Shown here one piece after another: positions 1 through 8,388 of a stretch of 64,000 bases of DNA. The stretch covers positions 1-64,000 of the forward strand of contig CAKZQZ010000090.1 in the NCBI GenBank assembly GCA_937142855.1, written 5' to 3'. A program made the position numbers and the translations under genes. The notes under the pieces are model-generated. The model saw only the letters and a list, made by a program, of their open reading frames with translations, ran no database searches and was not told the DNA's origin. Origin of the DNA: an uncultured Alphaproteobacteria bacterium (GTDB taxonomy: Bacteria > Pseudomonadota > Alphaproteobacteria > Puniceispirillales > Marisalimonadaceae). Each line of letters begins with the position of its first letter. Position 1 is the stretch's first letter.

Positions 1-819
1 AGTGACTGTCAGAATGTTATTAAATCATCAACAAAAATCAAAGGTATTAGTAAAGTTTTATCTTGTGATAATGAAATATACAAAAACCCACTAGCAGAGA
101 ATATATCAACTTTAATTAAGTCTATTGCAGCAGATTATTCTCATATTTTATTTTCAAATACAGCTAATGGCAAAAATATTGCTCCTAGGCTTGCGGCTCT
201 CCTCGATGTAATGATTATACCTGATATAATTGAAATTATTGATGAGGATACATTTAAAAGACCTATATATGCTGGAAACGCCATTGCCACATGTAAAAGT
301 AAAGACTCTTGTAAAGTTATTACTGTAAGAACAACAGCTTTTGAAAAAGTAGACATAAGTGATCAAGAAGTTGATGTTACAAATATTGAACCATCATTAA
401 ATTCTGAGTTATCAAAGTATATTAGCTCAGAACTTTCAAAAAGCGAACGCCCTGAACTAACAGCTGCTGATATTGTTGTTTCTGGTGGAAGAGGCCTGGG
501 ATCAAGTGAAAATTTTAAAGTTCTTGAAAAGCTAGCAGACAAGCTTGGGGCGGCAATGGGAGCAAGCAGAGCTGCTGTCGACGCCGGATATGTTCCAAAT
601 GACTGGCAGGTTGGACAAACTGGGAAAGTGGTTGCGCCCAACTTATATATTGCAGCAGGTATTTCTGGAGCTATTCAACATTTAGCCGGAATGAAAGATA
701 GTAAAGTTATAGTAGCAATTAACAAGGATGAAGAAGCGCCTATTTTTACTGTTTCTGATTATGGGCTATCTGATGATTTATTTAAAGCAGTTCCAGAAAT
801 GGAAAAGCTAATTGAATAA
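1..819 (+). CDS. etfA: Electron transfer flavoprotein subunit alpha (5' truncated by window edge)
   Basis: The frame is open from base 1 with no start, so the N-terminus (about 35-40 residues against the usual ~310) lies outside the window; 272 residues are visible. ETF alpha pairs with ETF beta and passes electrons from acyl-CoA and other dehydrogenases to ETF-ubiquinone oxidoreductase. The C-terminal FAD domain is clear: [12 protein letters not shown] near visible residue 160, then [23 protein letters not shown] and [15 protein letters not shown], with the terminal [19 protein letters not shown] segment. The stop overlaps the convergent tlpA stop by 12 bp. Sitting next to tlpA-argH matches alphaproteobacterial order (family knowledge). 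Identity is secure. Confidence 0.96.
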   Translation, partial: SDCQNVIKSSTKIKGISKVLSCDNEIYKNPLAENISTLIKSIAADYSHILFSNTANGKNIAPRLAALLDVMIIPDIIEIIDEDTFKRPIYAGNAIATCKSKDSCKVITVRTTAFEKVDISDQEVDVTNIEPSLNSELSKYISSELSKSERPELTAADIVVSGGRGLGSSENFKVLEKLADKLGAAMGASRAAVDAGYVPNDWQVGQTGKVVAPNLYIAAGISGAIQHLAGMKDSKVIVAINKDEEAPIFTVSDYGLSDDLFKAVPEMEKLIE

Positions 820-1341
820 ATTTTTTATTTCACTGACAATCAAATCATCTCCCCATTTCATTATACCTTCATGAATGGATATAACTTGGCCTTGACTATC
901 AACTAAAATAGTTGTTGGAATACCCCTTAGCTTTAATGATTTGTAAACAAGCATTTTTTTATCAAAGTAATGCGTTAAATTAGATGCACCGTTTTTTGAT
1001 AAAAAACTAATCTGTTCTTCTATATTTTTTTGGTCTATTGAGATAGTTAAAACATCTATATTATATTTTTTGATTTTAGACTTAAGCAATCCTAAGTCTG
1101 GAAGCTCTTTTTTACATGGAACACACCAAGTAGCCCAAAAATTTATCACATAACTTTTTTTTCTAAAATTTTCATTAAACTTTAAAATTATAGGTTTTCC
1201 ATTACCATCCAAAACATTTTTCTTCGGGAAAATTATAGGTTTATCAAGTTTTTTGAAATTTTCAGTGGCATTGGAGTGGGTGGTAAAAATTATTAAAGAA
1301 AATAATAATAATATTTTTTTGTATAAATTTGATGTATGCAT
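808..1341 (-). CDS. tlpA: TlpA/ResA-family periplasmic thioredoxin
   Basis: A 177-residue secreted thiol-disulfide oxidoreductase. Residues 1-26 look like a signal peptide or anchor (KKILLLFSLIIFTTHSNA). The thioredoxin fold carries the active site FWATWCVPC with Cys73 and Cys76, and the cis-proline motif GIPTT follows about 85 residues later. TlpA proteins keep cysteines of cytochrome oxidase or cytochrome c maturation partners reduced in the periplasm; the substrate here cannot be read from sequence. It diverges from argH with only 54 bp between the starts, so both promoters must lie there or inside the genes. It ends inside etfA. No clear Shine-Dalgarno precedes the ATG, so the start is only likely. 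Confidence 0.9.
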   Translation of the reverse strand: MHTSNLYKKILLLFSLIIFTTHSNATENFKKLDKPIIFPKKNVLDGNGKPIILKFNENFRKKSYVINFWATWCVPCKKELPDLGLLKSKIKKYNIDVLTISIDQKNIEEQISFLSKNGASNLTHYFDKKMLVYKSLKLRGIPTTILVDSQGQVISIHEGIMKWGDDLIVSEIKNLFN

Positions 1342-1395
1342 GTTAAAAATTGGATTAAGTTTAATAATAGATTGTTGCCTAATATAGATAAAAAA

Positions 1396-2811
1396 ATGGA
1401 AAATGATAGCTCGGAAAAAAAAATTAATAATATATGGGGCGGAAGGTTCTCTTCCTCAACTGATGGAATAATGGAAGAATTTAATTCCTCTATCCAGTTT
1501 GATAAAATTTTATATTTAGAAGACATAGAAGGATCTCTAGCTCATTCTGAAATGCTATCCAAACAAAAAATAATTTCTAATAAAGATTTTGAACTTATTA
1601 AAACCGGCCTGAATCAAATAAAAGACGAAATATCTAAAAATGAATTTACTTTCTCTATGAAATTAGAGGATATTCATATGAATATTGAAAATAGGCTTGT
1701 TGAGATTATTGGTGATCCTGGAAAAAAACTACACACTGCTAGATCAAGAAATGACCAAGTTGCAACAGATATAAAGTTATGGCTTCGTAAAGAAATTGAC
1801 GAGATTGATTTGAACCTTCTTAGCCTTCAAAAATCATTAATAGAAAAAGCAGAAATGTACTATGATTTATTAATGCCAGGATATACTCATCTTCAAGTAG
1901 CACAACCAATAACGTTTGGTCATCATTTATTATCATATGTTGAAATGTTAGGAAGAGATAGAGGACGTTTAGCTGACTGCAGAAAAAGGTTGAATGAATC
2001 ACCTCTTGGGTCTGCGGCGTTAGCAGGAACTAGCTATCCTATTGATAGAGATTTCGTAGCGAGAAAATTGAAATTTGATAAACCAACTGACAACTCAATG
2101 GATGCTGTATCAGACAGAGATTTTGCAATTGAATTTATGTCAGCTTCTTCTTTAATTGCCATTCATTTGTCAAGATTAGCTGAAGAGTTAGTTATTTGGT
2201 CGTCTGATAGGTTCAATTTTATTAAACTACCAGAAAGTTTTACTACTGGCTCAAGTATAATGCCTCAAAAAAGAAACCCAGATGCAGCAGAATTGATACG
2301 AGCTAAACCAGGACGAATATTTGGAAATCTTTTTAGTCTAATGACAGTACTAAAAGGCCTTCCAATGACATATGGGAAAGATATGCAAGAAGATAAAGAA
2401 CCAATATTTGATACCGTTAAAACAATTAAACTTTGTTTGATTATTATGACTGGAATGGTTAAGAAATTAGAACCAATTCCTCATAAAATGATGGAAGCTT
2501 TACAAAATGGATTTCCAACAGCTACTGATTTAGCAGATTACCTAGTAACTAATTTAGCTATTCCTTTTAGAGATGCACATCATTTTACCGGGAAAGTTGT
2601 TTTATTAGCCGAAAGCAAAAGTTGTTCTCTTGAAAATTTAACCTTAGAAGATATTAGAACAGTAATACCAAATGCTGATAACAATATATTAAATGTATTA
2701 AAAATAGAAAATTCCGTTTCTAAAAGAACGTCTTATGGTGGCACAGCCCCCAAAAATGTTTTAATGGCAATTAAAAAAGCTAAGTTGAAATTTCTAGGGA
2801 ACAAAAAATGA
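1396..2811 (+). CDS. argH: Argininosuccinate lyase
   Basis: Cleaves argininosuccinate to arginine and fumarate, the last step of arginine synthesis. The 471-residue protein has the family marks: IWGGRFSS at the N-terminus, TARSRNDQ near residues 114-121, and the fumarase/aspartase signature GSSIMPQKRNP near 285-295. The open frame extends to a TTG at 1336, but homologues begin just before WGGRF, so the ATG at 1396 (MENDSSEKK) is chosen; no strong ribosome site is visible. Its stop overlaps the next small gene's ATG (ATGA at 2808-2811), indicating translational coupling with the lipoprotein gene. Length is normal for the family. Confidence 0.96.
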   Translation: MENDSSEKKINNIWGGRFSSSTDGIMEEFNSSIQFDKILYLEDIEGSLAHSEMLSKQKIISNKDFELIKTGLNQIKDEISKNEFTFSMKLEDIHMNIENRLVEIIGDPGKKLHTARSRNDQVATDIKLWLRKEIDEIDLNLLSLQKSLIEKAEMYYDLLMPGYTHLQVAQPITFGHHLLSYVEMLGRDRGRLADCRKRLNESPLGSAALAGTSYPIDRDFVARKLKFDKPTDNSMDAVSDRDFAIEFMSASSLIAIHLSRLAEELVIWSSDRFNFIKLPESFTTGSSIMPQKRNPDAAELIRAKPGRIFGNLFSLMTVLKGLPMTYGKDMQEDKEPIFDTVKTIKLCLIIMTGMVKKLEPIPHKMMEALQNGFPTATDLADYLVTNLAIPFRDAHHFTGKVVLLAESKSCSLENLTLEDIRTVIPNADNNILNVLKIENSVSKRTSYGGTAPKNVLMAIKKAKLKFLGNKK

Positions 2812-2918
2812 AGTTTAAAATAATAGTTTTAATTATATTATTTTTCTCAGTAACTTTAAGTAGTTGTGGAAGAAAAGCGGAACCACTAAAGCCCTCCGAA
2901 ATAATCGAAAAAAAATAG
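2808..2918 (+). CDS. lptM: Small LptM-like (YifL family) lipoprotein, 36 aa
   Basis: A 36-codon gene between argH and lysA, overlapping the argH stop as ATGA. The product has a basic start (MKFK), a hydrophobic stretch (IIVLIILFFSVTL) and a lipobox LSSC with the lipidated cysteine at residue 20, followed by GRKAEPLKPSE. LptM/YifL proteins show the pattern C-G-x-K-G-P-L-x-x-P just after the lipid anchor and sit between argH and lysA in many proteobacteria; here the glycine before PL is replaced by glutamate. In Escherichia coli LptM assists oxidative maturation of the LptDE translocon. Assignment rests on lipobox, motif and position; the role is inferred. Confidence 0.82.
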   Translation: MKFKIIVLIILFFSVTLSSCGRKAEPLKPSEIIEKK

Positions 2919-2926
2919 TTTTGATT

Positions 2927-4189
2927 ATGTATCCTTTAGGTTTTTATAGAGATAAAAATGGTGAGTTAAGCGTTCAGAATATAAAAGTATCTGAACTAGC
3001 TAAAAAATACGGAACACCTTTATATATTTATGACTCTGAAATAATGAAAGAACGTTATGATATATTTTTTGATACTGTAAAAGAAGTAAAAGGGAGTATT
3101 CATTATGCAGTTAAAGCCAATGATTCCATTAATGTAATTAAATTTTTTTCTAAATTGGGTTGTGGTGCTGATATAGTTTCCATAGGTGAGTTTGAAAAAT
3201 GTATTGCAGCTGGCGTGCCTGCAAATAAAATAATTTTTTCTGGTGTAGGTAAAGCAAAAAACGAGATTGAAATTGCTTTAAGAAATAATATTTTACAATT
3301 TAACATCGAATCCGAAGAAGAGCTATATGATATCCATTATATTGCTTCAAAAATTAAAAAAAAGGCTAATATATGTTTGAGAGTTAATCCAGATATAGCA
3401 CCAAGAACACATAAAAAAATATCAACAGGTGAAAAAGAAACTAAATTTGGTATAGATTTCCAAAACGTTAAAGAAATTTATAAAAAATTACACGAACTTG
3501 ACTATATAAGTCCTGTTGGATTAGGAGTTCACATAGGTTCACAAATATTTGATTTTAATTTTTTTAATAAGGCATATTTTAATTTAAAAGTTTTAGCGGA
3601 TGATCTACGAAAAAGCGGTTTTATGGTCCCATCTCTAGATCTAGGAGGAGGAATAGGTGTTGATTACAAAGATGATATAGAGCCTAATTTTATTGAATAT
3701 AAAAGAATTCTTTCTAACTTGTTTTTAAAATCTGATTATAAACTTAGCTTTGAACCAGGAAGGAGTCTCATTGCTCAAGCTGGTATCTTGGTAACAAAAG
3801 TAATTAGGAATAAAAAAACTAAAGATAAAAATTTTATAATTGTTGATGCAGCTATGAATAACTTAATAAGGCCTACCTTGTATGACGCATATCATAAGAT
3901 CGAGCATGTAGAAAAAAGTGAAAGTCCAAAAGTAACAGCAGATATTGTAGGCCCTATTTGTGAAACTGGAGATTATCTTGCGTTAGAAAGAAATCTTAAT
4001 TATATCGATAACAATAAATTTTTAGCAATTAAGACAACTGGAGCATACTCTTCTGTAATGAGTTCTAACTATAATTCACGAGCTGATGCTGTTGAGGTAA
4101 TGATTGTAAATAATAAAGATCATCAGATTAAAAAAATAGACACAATTAAAGATATTATTGCAAAAGAAAAACTAATTGATTTTGACTAA
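2927..4189 (+). CDS. lysA: Diaminopimelate decarboxylase
   Basis: A PLP enzyme of the alanine-racemase fold that decarboxylates meso-diaminopimelate to lysine. The chosen start is ATG 2927 (MYPLGFYRDKNGELSV), giving 420 residues, the normal size; an upstream GTG-initiated reading at 2864 would overlap the lipoprotein gene in another frame and adds sequence unlike the family. The PLP lysine is Lys63 in HYAVKAND. GLGVHIGSQ, LDLGGGIGV, FEPGRSLIAQAG and the CETGD motif contributing the partner-subunit active site are all present. It closes the argH-lptM-lysA unit 8 bp after the lipoprotein gene. Its stop overlaps the convergent zinc-ribbon gene by 4 bp. Confidence 0.96.
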   Translation: MYPLGFYRDKNGELSVQNIKVSELAKKYGTPLYIYDSEIMKERYDIFFDTVKEVKGSIHYAVKANDSINVIKFFSKLGCGADIVSIGEFEKCIAAGVPANKIIFSGVGKAKNEIEIALRNNILQFNIESEEELYDIHYIASKIKKKANICLRVNPDIAPRTHKKISTGEKETKFGIDFQNVKEIYKKLHELDYISPVGLGVHIGSQIFDFNFFNKAYFNLKVLADDLRKSGFMVPSLDLGGGIGVDYKDDIEPNFIEYKRILSNLFLKSDYKLSFEPGRSLIAQAGILVTKVIRNKKTKDKNFIIVDAAMNNLIRPTLYDAYHKIEHVEKSESPKVTADIVGPICETGDYLALERNLNYIDNNKFLAIKTTGAYSSVMSSNYNSRADAVEVMIVNNKDHQIKKIDTIKDIIAKEKLIDFD

Positions 4190-5025
4190 AAATTTATTAA
4201 TTCTTTTAATAATCTAACTTTTACACTGATATTTTCATTGTTTGACTTAAACTGAACACTATCTTGAAATTTTATCATAGAATTTGGCTTAATGATTTTA
4301 GGGCCAAGAACTAAAATTTTTTCTAAAATTATTTTTCTATCTTCTCTTACAGCTAAAATTTTAATTCTTGGAACTAATATTGGTCTTTTTGAGTCGTTAG
4401 TAATCATACCAGAAAATTTAATTTCTCTATCTTTAGAAGTAGCAACAAAGTCTTTTAAATTTAAATAATTCAGTTCTACTAATATTGGAGATTTAATTTT
4501 TAATGAAATCAGATTTATTTGTTTAGAGTAAAAATCAGCATATTTAGGAAAATAAAAGTAAGTATAAGCTAAAATAAGAGGTCGAAAGAATATGACCATA
4601 GCAGTAAGCATAATTAAAGAGATAACAAAATATAAAAAATATACCTTTCTAAACCTACTTTTTTTATTAGGTTTAGAAACTGGTTTATCATTGGGTTTTA
4701 ATTTGGAGGCAGATAACTCTGAAGCTATTTCAACAACTGTTTTATTTTTTTGTTCCAAAGCAGAGCTTTTTTGCAATGACATTGTTTTTGTTTTTTTTTC
4801 TACTACTGACTTTATAGATGCTAAATCTTGTTTTACTTTTAGAGATTGATCATTAGATTTATGATTTTTCGTTTCAATAATATCATTATCAAAGTCTTTT
4901 TTACCTTCCTTAGAAACATTCCACTTTTGATTACAAACACTACATTTAAGCCATTTAACATTTGTAGAAAGTAATCCTTCATCAATTTCAAAAACTGTTC
5001 CACAAGATTTACATGTCTGTAGCAT
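4186..5025 (-). CDS. MJ0042-type zinc-ribbon, single-pass membrane protein
   Basis: A 279-residue protein of unknown function. The N-terminus is a zinc ribbon with Cys5-x2-Cys8 and Cys28-x2-Cys31 (MJ0042/zinc_ribbon_5 type). Then comes a long lysine- and serine-rich linker (about 40-125), one membrane segment (about 128-147, VYFLYFVISLIMLTAMVIFF) and a C-terminal region predicted outside the cytoplasm that resembles DUF3426-like beta domains. In many alphaproteobacteria this protein is encoded next to ftsE-ftsX; here no ftsEX lies on either side. It is convergent with lysA and divergent from the YdcF gene across a 99-bp gap. Domain reading is good, function unknown. Confidence 0.8.
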   Translation of the reverse strand: MLQTCKSCGTVFEIDEGLLSTNVKWLKCSVCNQKWNVSKEGKKDFDNDIIETKNHKSNDQSLKVKQDLASIKSVVEKKTKTMSLQKSSALEQKNKTVVEIASELSASKLKPNDKPVSKPNKKSRFRKVYFLYFVISLIMLTAMVIFFRPLILAYTYFYFPKYADFYSKQINLISLKIKSPILVELNYLNLKDFVATSKDREIKFSGMITNDSKRPILVPRIKILAVREDRKIILEKILVLGPKIIKPNSMIKFQDSVQFKSNNENISVKVRLLKELINF

Positions 5026-5124
5026 TTTTTATTTCTCGATAAATAGATAAGAATTAATAATTACAGTATACTAAGAGATATTTTTTTGCCAACATGATTA
5101 AAATTTAATTATGATAATTTTTAT

Positions 5125-5733
5125 ATGGTATTAACTTTTAAAAAGACTTTTTTCACCACGGTATTAACGTTACTTGTTAGCTATTTTTTTCTTGAGTTAT
5201 TTAATTTTAAAGAAAAAATTATGACAATCCAAAAAAACCAAGTGAGTATAACCTCACAAATTGTTATTCTTACTGGTGGAACAAATAGAATAAAAAAAGG
5301 TTTTGAAATAATTAATAAATTTGATGAAAAATCAAAAAAGAATATTAAAATACTAGTTAGTGGAACAGGAAAAGGATTTACAAAATTAAGTTTACAGAAA
5401 AAATTAAATTCTAATTTTTACTTAGAGCTAATAGAATGCTGTGTAGAACTCGACGGCGTCTCTAAAGATACTTATTCTAATGCTAATGAAACTTCAAAGT
5501 GGGTAAATAAAAATAATATAAAAGAAATTTTGCTTATAACTAGTAACTATCATATGCCAAGATCAATTTTAGAATTTAATAATATAATGCCAAATTTAAA
5601 AATTTTACCTTATCCCATCAAACCTGAACAACATAAAATAAATGAATGGCTCAAATCTTTTGAGACATTTTCATTGGTTTTTATTGAATACTGTAAATAT
5701 ATTGTTTCAAATATAAGAGTTAAAACTTTATAA
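5125..5733 (+). CDS. YdcF/SanA-like DUF218 membrane protein
   Basis: A 202-residue protein of the DUF218 (ElyC/SanA/YdcF) family. An N-terminal membrane anchor (about residues 8-25) is followed by the Rossmann-like domain with IVILTGGTNRIKKGFE, ILVSGTGKGF, the conserved acidic and asparagine cluster KDTYSNANET, and LLITSNYHMPRS. Members act in envelope processes such as lipid-carrier or vancomycin-sensitivity phenotypes in enterobacteria, but biochemical activity is not established. In alphaproteobacteria it commonly follows ftsX; here it stands alone between the zinc-ribbon gene and the convergent tyrA, with 13 bp to the latter. The ATG at 5125 has no evident Shine-Dalgarno. Confidence 0.82.
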   Translation: MVLTFKKTFFTTVLTLLVSYFFLELFNFKEKIMTIQKNQVSITSQIVILTGGTNRIKKGFEIINKFDEKSKKNIKILVSGTGKGFTKLSLQKKLNSNFYLELIECCVELDGVSKDTYSNANETSKWVNKNNIKEILLITSNYHMPRSILEFNNIMPNLKILPYPIKPEQHKINEWLKSFETFSLVFIEYCKYIVSNIRVKTL

Positions 5734-5746
5734 GTTTAATAAATTT

Positions 5747-6625
5747 TTATAGTTGACCGGCATCTATTATTTTTTTTCTGATGTTTCTAGTCCTAGAGAA
5801 AAAAGATTCTAATTTTTTTCCATCCTTTTTTCTTATTGCTTTTTGTAAATCAGATAGATCTTCATTAAACCTTTGCAACATTTCAAGAACTGCTTCACTG
5901 TTATTAAGGAAAATATCTCGCCACATAATAGGATTTGAAGATGCAATACGAGTAAAATCTCTAAAACCAGATGCAGAGTACTTAATAACATCATTTTTTA
6001 GATCTGTTTCCAAATCAGATGCTGTTCCAACAATTGTATAAGCAATTAAGTGAGGCAAATGAGAAGTTATTGCTAATATTCTATCATGGTATTCAATACT
6101 TACTCTTTCAACTTTTGAACCTAATTTAGTAAAAAAATTAGATAATTTATCTGAATTCTCTGTTTCCATCTCTGAAACTAATAGCCAGTATCTATTTTCA
6201 AATAAAGAACTAAAACCCGCGTTAGGACCAGAATATTCAGTGCCAGCAATTGGATGTGAGGGAATAAAAAAAACATTTTCTGGCAAATAAGTGTTTACAT
6301 CTTTTATAACTGAAGCTTTTGTGGAACCAGTATCCGTGATTAATGTATTTGATTTTAAATGAGGGGATATTGACCTTGCAACAGTTTCCATCGCACCTAC
6401 TGGTATTGCAAGGATAACTAATTCTGCATCTTTCACTGCCTCAGAAATATTGTCACATACAAAAGTGGCTATACCCATTTCTGAAACTATATTTCTATGG
6501 TCAGACTCAATATCATAGGCAAAAGTAATAATTTCTTTATCTAATTTTTTTTTAATAGCATGTAAGATAGAGGTTCCTATTAAACCCAAACCTAAAATTG
6601 AAATTTTCTTAAAACTAGAATTCAT
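5747..6625 (-). CDS. tyrA: Prephenate/arogenate dehydrogenase
   Basis: NAD(P)-dependent oxidative decarboxylation of prephenate (or arogenate) in tyrosine synthesis. The 292-residue protein starts with a Rossmann fold (GLGLIG at residues 12-17) and has the family's active-site segments DTGSTKASV, PSHPIAGTEYSG and SHLPHLIAY. There is no chorismate-mutase or ACT domain, so it is the free-standing cyclohexadienyl dehydrogenase type common in alphaproteobacteria. Its ATG lies 11 bp inside the end of the upstream hisC, so aroQ-hisC-tyrA form one translationally coupled operon. Substrate choice between prephenate and arogenate cannot be told. Confidence 0.93.
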   Translation of the reverse strand: MNSSFKKISILGLGLIGTSILHAIKKKLDKEIITFAYDIESDHRNIVSEMGIATFVCDNISEAVKDAELVILAIPVGAMETVARSISPHLKSNTLITDTGSTKASVIKDVNTYLPENVFFIPSHPIAGTEYSGPNAGFSSLFENRYWLLVSEMETENSDKLSNFFTKLGSKVERVSIEYHDRILAITSHLPHLIAYTIVGTASDLETDLKNDVIKYSASGFRDFTRIASSNPIMWRDIFLNNSEAVLEMLQRFNEDLSDLQKAIRKKDGKKLESFFSRTRNIRKKIIDAGQL

Positions 6626-7715
6626 GACTGTTTTCTAAAAAACTTTTTAATTCTCTAATTAAAACTATATTTTCTTTTTCATTTCCAATAGATATTCTTA
6701 AATGGTTTGGAAGACCATAAACTTTCATTCCTCTAACCAATATACCCCTATCAGCTAAAAATTTTTCAGCGTTTGTCGCATTATGATTTTTTGTTTCAGG
6801 AAATTTAACTAATAAAAAATTAGTTATAGATGTTTGAAAATCTAGCCTTAATAATCGGAATTCATTTTTAAGCCATTGCATCCATTTTTTATTATGTTGA
6901 AAAGATTTTTCTTGAAACTTTATATCTTGGATTGCAGCAGTCCCTGCTAACATTGCAGCTATATTTACACTAAATGGACCACGTACTTTCATAAGAGTAT
7001 TTAAAATATATTCAGAACAATAACCCCAGCCCAACCTTAAAGACGCTAAACCATGTAATTTTGAGAATGTTCTTAACATTATAACATTATTAAATTTATC
7101 AACTAACTCACTTCCATCAATGTATAAATCATTATTAATGTACTCAGAGTAAGCCGCATCATAAACTAATATTACATTCGAAGGTATTGAATTATAAAGC
7201 CTAAATACTTCTTTTTTGGGAATATAAGTGCCTGTAGGATTATTAGCATTAGCTAAAAAAATTATTTTAGTTTTTTTATTAATTTTTGCTAAAATATTAT
7301 CAACGCTAACTGTAAAATCAATATCTTTTGCAACTACAGGTTTAGCCCCTGTAATAGAGATAGCTTGAGGAAATTGTAGAAACCCATACTCAGTATGAAT
7401 GGCTTCATCTTCAGGTTCTAAAAAAGCTTGAGCTATTATAGATATAAGTTCATCTGATCCGTTCCCCAAAATAATATTATTTTTATTTAGTGAATATCTA
7501 TCTGCTATGGCATTAATTAGATCTTCGCTAACTTGTGGAGGATATCTGTTTAAATTATTTGAAAACTCATTAAGAACTCTAACTGCCTCTAAGGATGTGC
7601 CTAGAGCGCTCTCATTTGCTGACAATCTAATTAAATTTTTTTTAATTGTCTTACCAAAGTTTGGTTTATAAGTTTCTAATTTTTCTACACTTGCTTTAGC
7701 TGAAGGAGAAGTCAT
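6615..7715 (-). CDS. hisC: Histidinol-phosphate / aromatic aminotransferase
   Basis: A 366-residue class I/II PLP aminotransferase. NGSDELI, NANNPTGTY, VYDAAYSEY and the PLP-lysine motif TFSKLHGLASLRLGW (Lys219) mark the HisC branch. Family members transaminate histidinol phosphate, and those lying between chorismate mutase and tyrA are widely thought to serve phenylalanine and tyrosine synthesis as well; the position here supports that double role but does not prove it. It begins with ATG overlapping the aroQ stop (4 bp) and ends 11 bp inside tyrA. Length is normal. Confidence 0.92.
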   Translation of the reverse strand: MTSPSAKASVEKLETYKPNFGKTIKKNLIRLSANESALGTSLEAVRVLNEFSNNLNRYPPQVSEDLINAIADRYSLNKNNIILGNGSDELISIIAQAFLEPEDEAIHTEYGFLQFPQAISITGAKPVVAKDIDFTVSVDNILAKINKKTKIIFLANANNPTGTYIPKKEVFRLYNSIPSNVILVYDAAYSEYINNDLYIDGSELVDKFNNVIMLRTFSKLHGLASLRLGWGYCSEYILNTLMKVRGPFSVNIAAMLAGTAAIQDIKFQEKSFQHNKKWMQWLKNEFRLLRLDFQTSITNFLLVKFPETKNHNATNAEKFLADRGILVRGMKVYGLPNHLRISIGNEKENIVLIRELKSFLENSHEF

Positions 7716-8257
7716 CCATTATCCTTTATCGTATCATCTTTAAGCTTTATAATATTATACTCTTTTTGGTTGGGACTTTTAAAAAGCGGAACTTTTGCTA
7801 TAATCAGAAAATTAACTTTAACATCTGCATGTAATTTTAGCTTAGCAATGCTTGCGCTATCAATAAAACCAATTTCTATATCTTTCTTACTTAAAGCAGC
7901 AAGCAAGCTAATGACGCTTAAAAAGTAAGTGGTTTTAAAATAGTTGCCAAAATGCGATAGATAGGCCGATTTAATTTCATCATCATTGCCCGCAACACCA
8001 ATCTTGATAGCTTTTTGCATAGATAAATTAGAAGAAATTATTTGGCGCCATACTTTTTCAACCAGAAATTTATCTAAACCCAAACTTACTAACTTTTTAA
8101 TCAGTTCTTCTTCTCTATTAGGATCAAAGGGGAAAGCACCTTCTTTAGCATTCATAATTTTTGAAGCTAAAGATTGTCTTTCTTTTATCAATTGACACAA
8201 CTTAGTATCAATCTCATCAATTTGAGATCTTAGTGTATCTAGTTCTAAATTATTCAT
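7712..8257 (-). CDS. AroQ-type chorismate mutase with unusual C-terminal extension
   Basis: A 181-residue protein. Residues 1-90 form an AroQ chorismate-mutase helix bundle (LDTLRSQIDEIDTKLCQLIKERQSLASKI, then a basic and acidic pattern up to FLVEKVWRQIISSNLSMQ), converting chorismate to prephenate. Residues 91-181 (AIKIGVAGNDDEIKSAYLSHFG onward) do not belong to that fold. They loosely resemble the start of a prephenate-dehydratase domain but are too short and lack its TRF signature. It is the first gene of aroQ-hisC-tyrA, with ATG 8257 and an AGGAC-like ribosome site just upstream. The mutase call is solid; the tail's role is unknown. Confidence 0.85.
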   Translation of the reverse strand: MNNLELDTLRSQIDEIDTKLCQLIKERQSLASKIMNAKEGAFPFDPNREEELIKKLVSLGLDKFLVEKVWRQIISSNLSMQKAIKIGVAGNDDEIKSAYLSHFGNYFKTTYFLSVISLLAALSKKDIEIGFIDSASIAKLKLHADVKVNFLIIAKVPLFKSPNQKEYNIIKLKDDTIKDNG

Positions 8258-8342
8258 TTTAGTCCTTTTATCATTTACACATATATATATAATTTAAAAA
8301 ATAAATAAACTTTTTGATTATACATCTATCAAATTATTTTAG

Positions 8343-8371
8343 CTTAATGTGAATGTTTCACTAAAATTAAG
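8343..8371. promoter_or_regulatory. Interrupted palindrome upstream of gloB
   Basis: In the 131-bp divergent gap between aroQ and gloB lies CTTAAT-GTGAA-TGT-TTCAC-taaa-ATTAAG, an inverted repeat of 11 bases per arm with a four-base insertion in the right arm. It sits 17 bp before the gloB ATG, just ahead of the ribosome site AAAGGGA. It could be an operator or an mRNA hairpin. There is no poly-T tract, so it is not an intrinsic terminator. Confidence 0.4.
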
Positions 8372-8388
8372 AGTTTTAAAGGGAAAAA

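Noticed and set aside
2864-2926. Extended lysA start at 2864
   Set aside because: It overlaps the lptM-like gene out of frame and adds sequence unlike LysA homologues, which begin near the MYPLGFYRDKNGEL equivalent.
4592-4849. 85-codon plus-strand frame inside the zinc-ribbon gene
   Set aside because: It lies wholly opposite a gene with clear zinc-ribbon and membrane features, and its own product is a low-complexity shadow.
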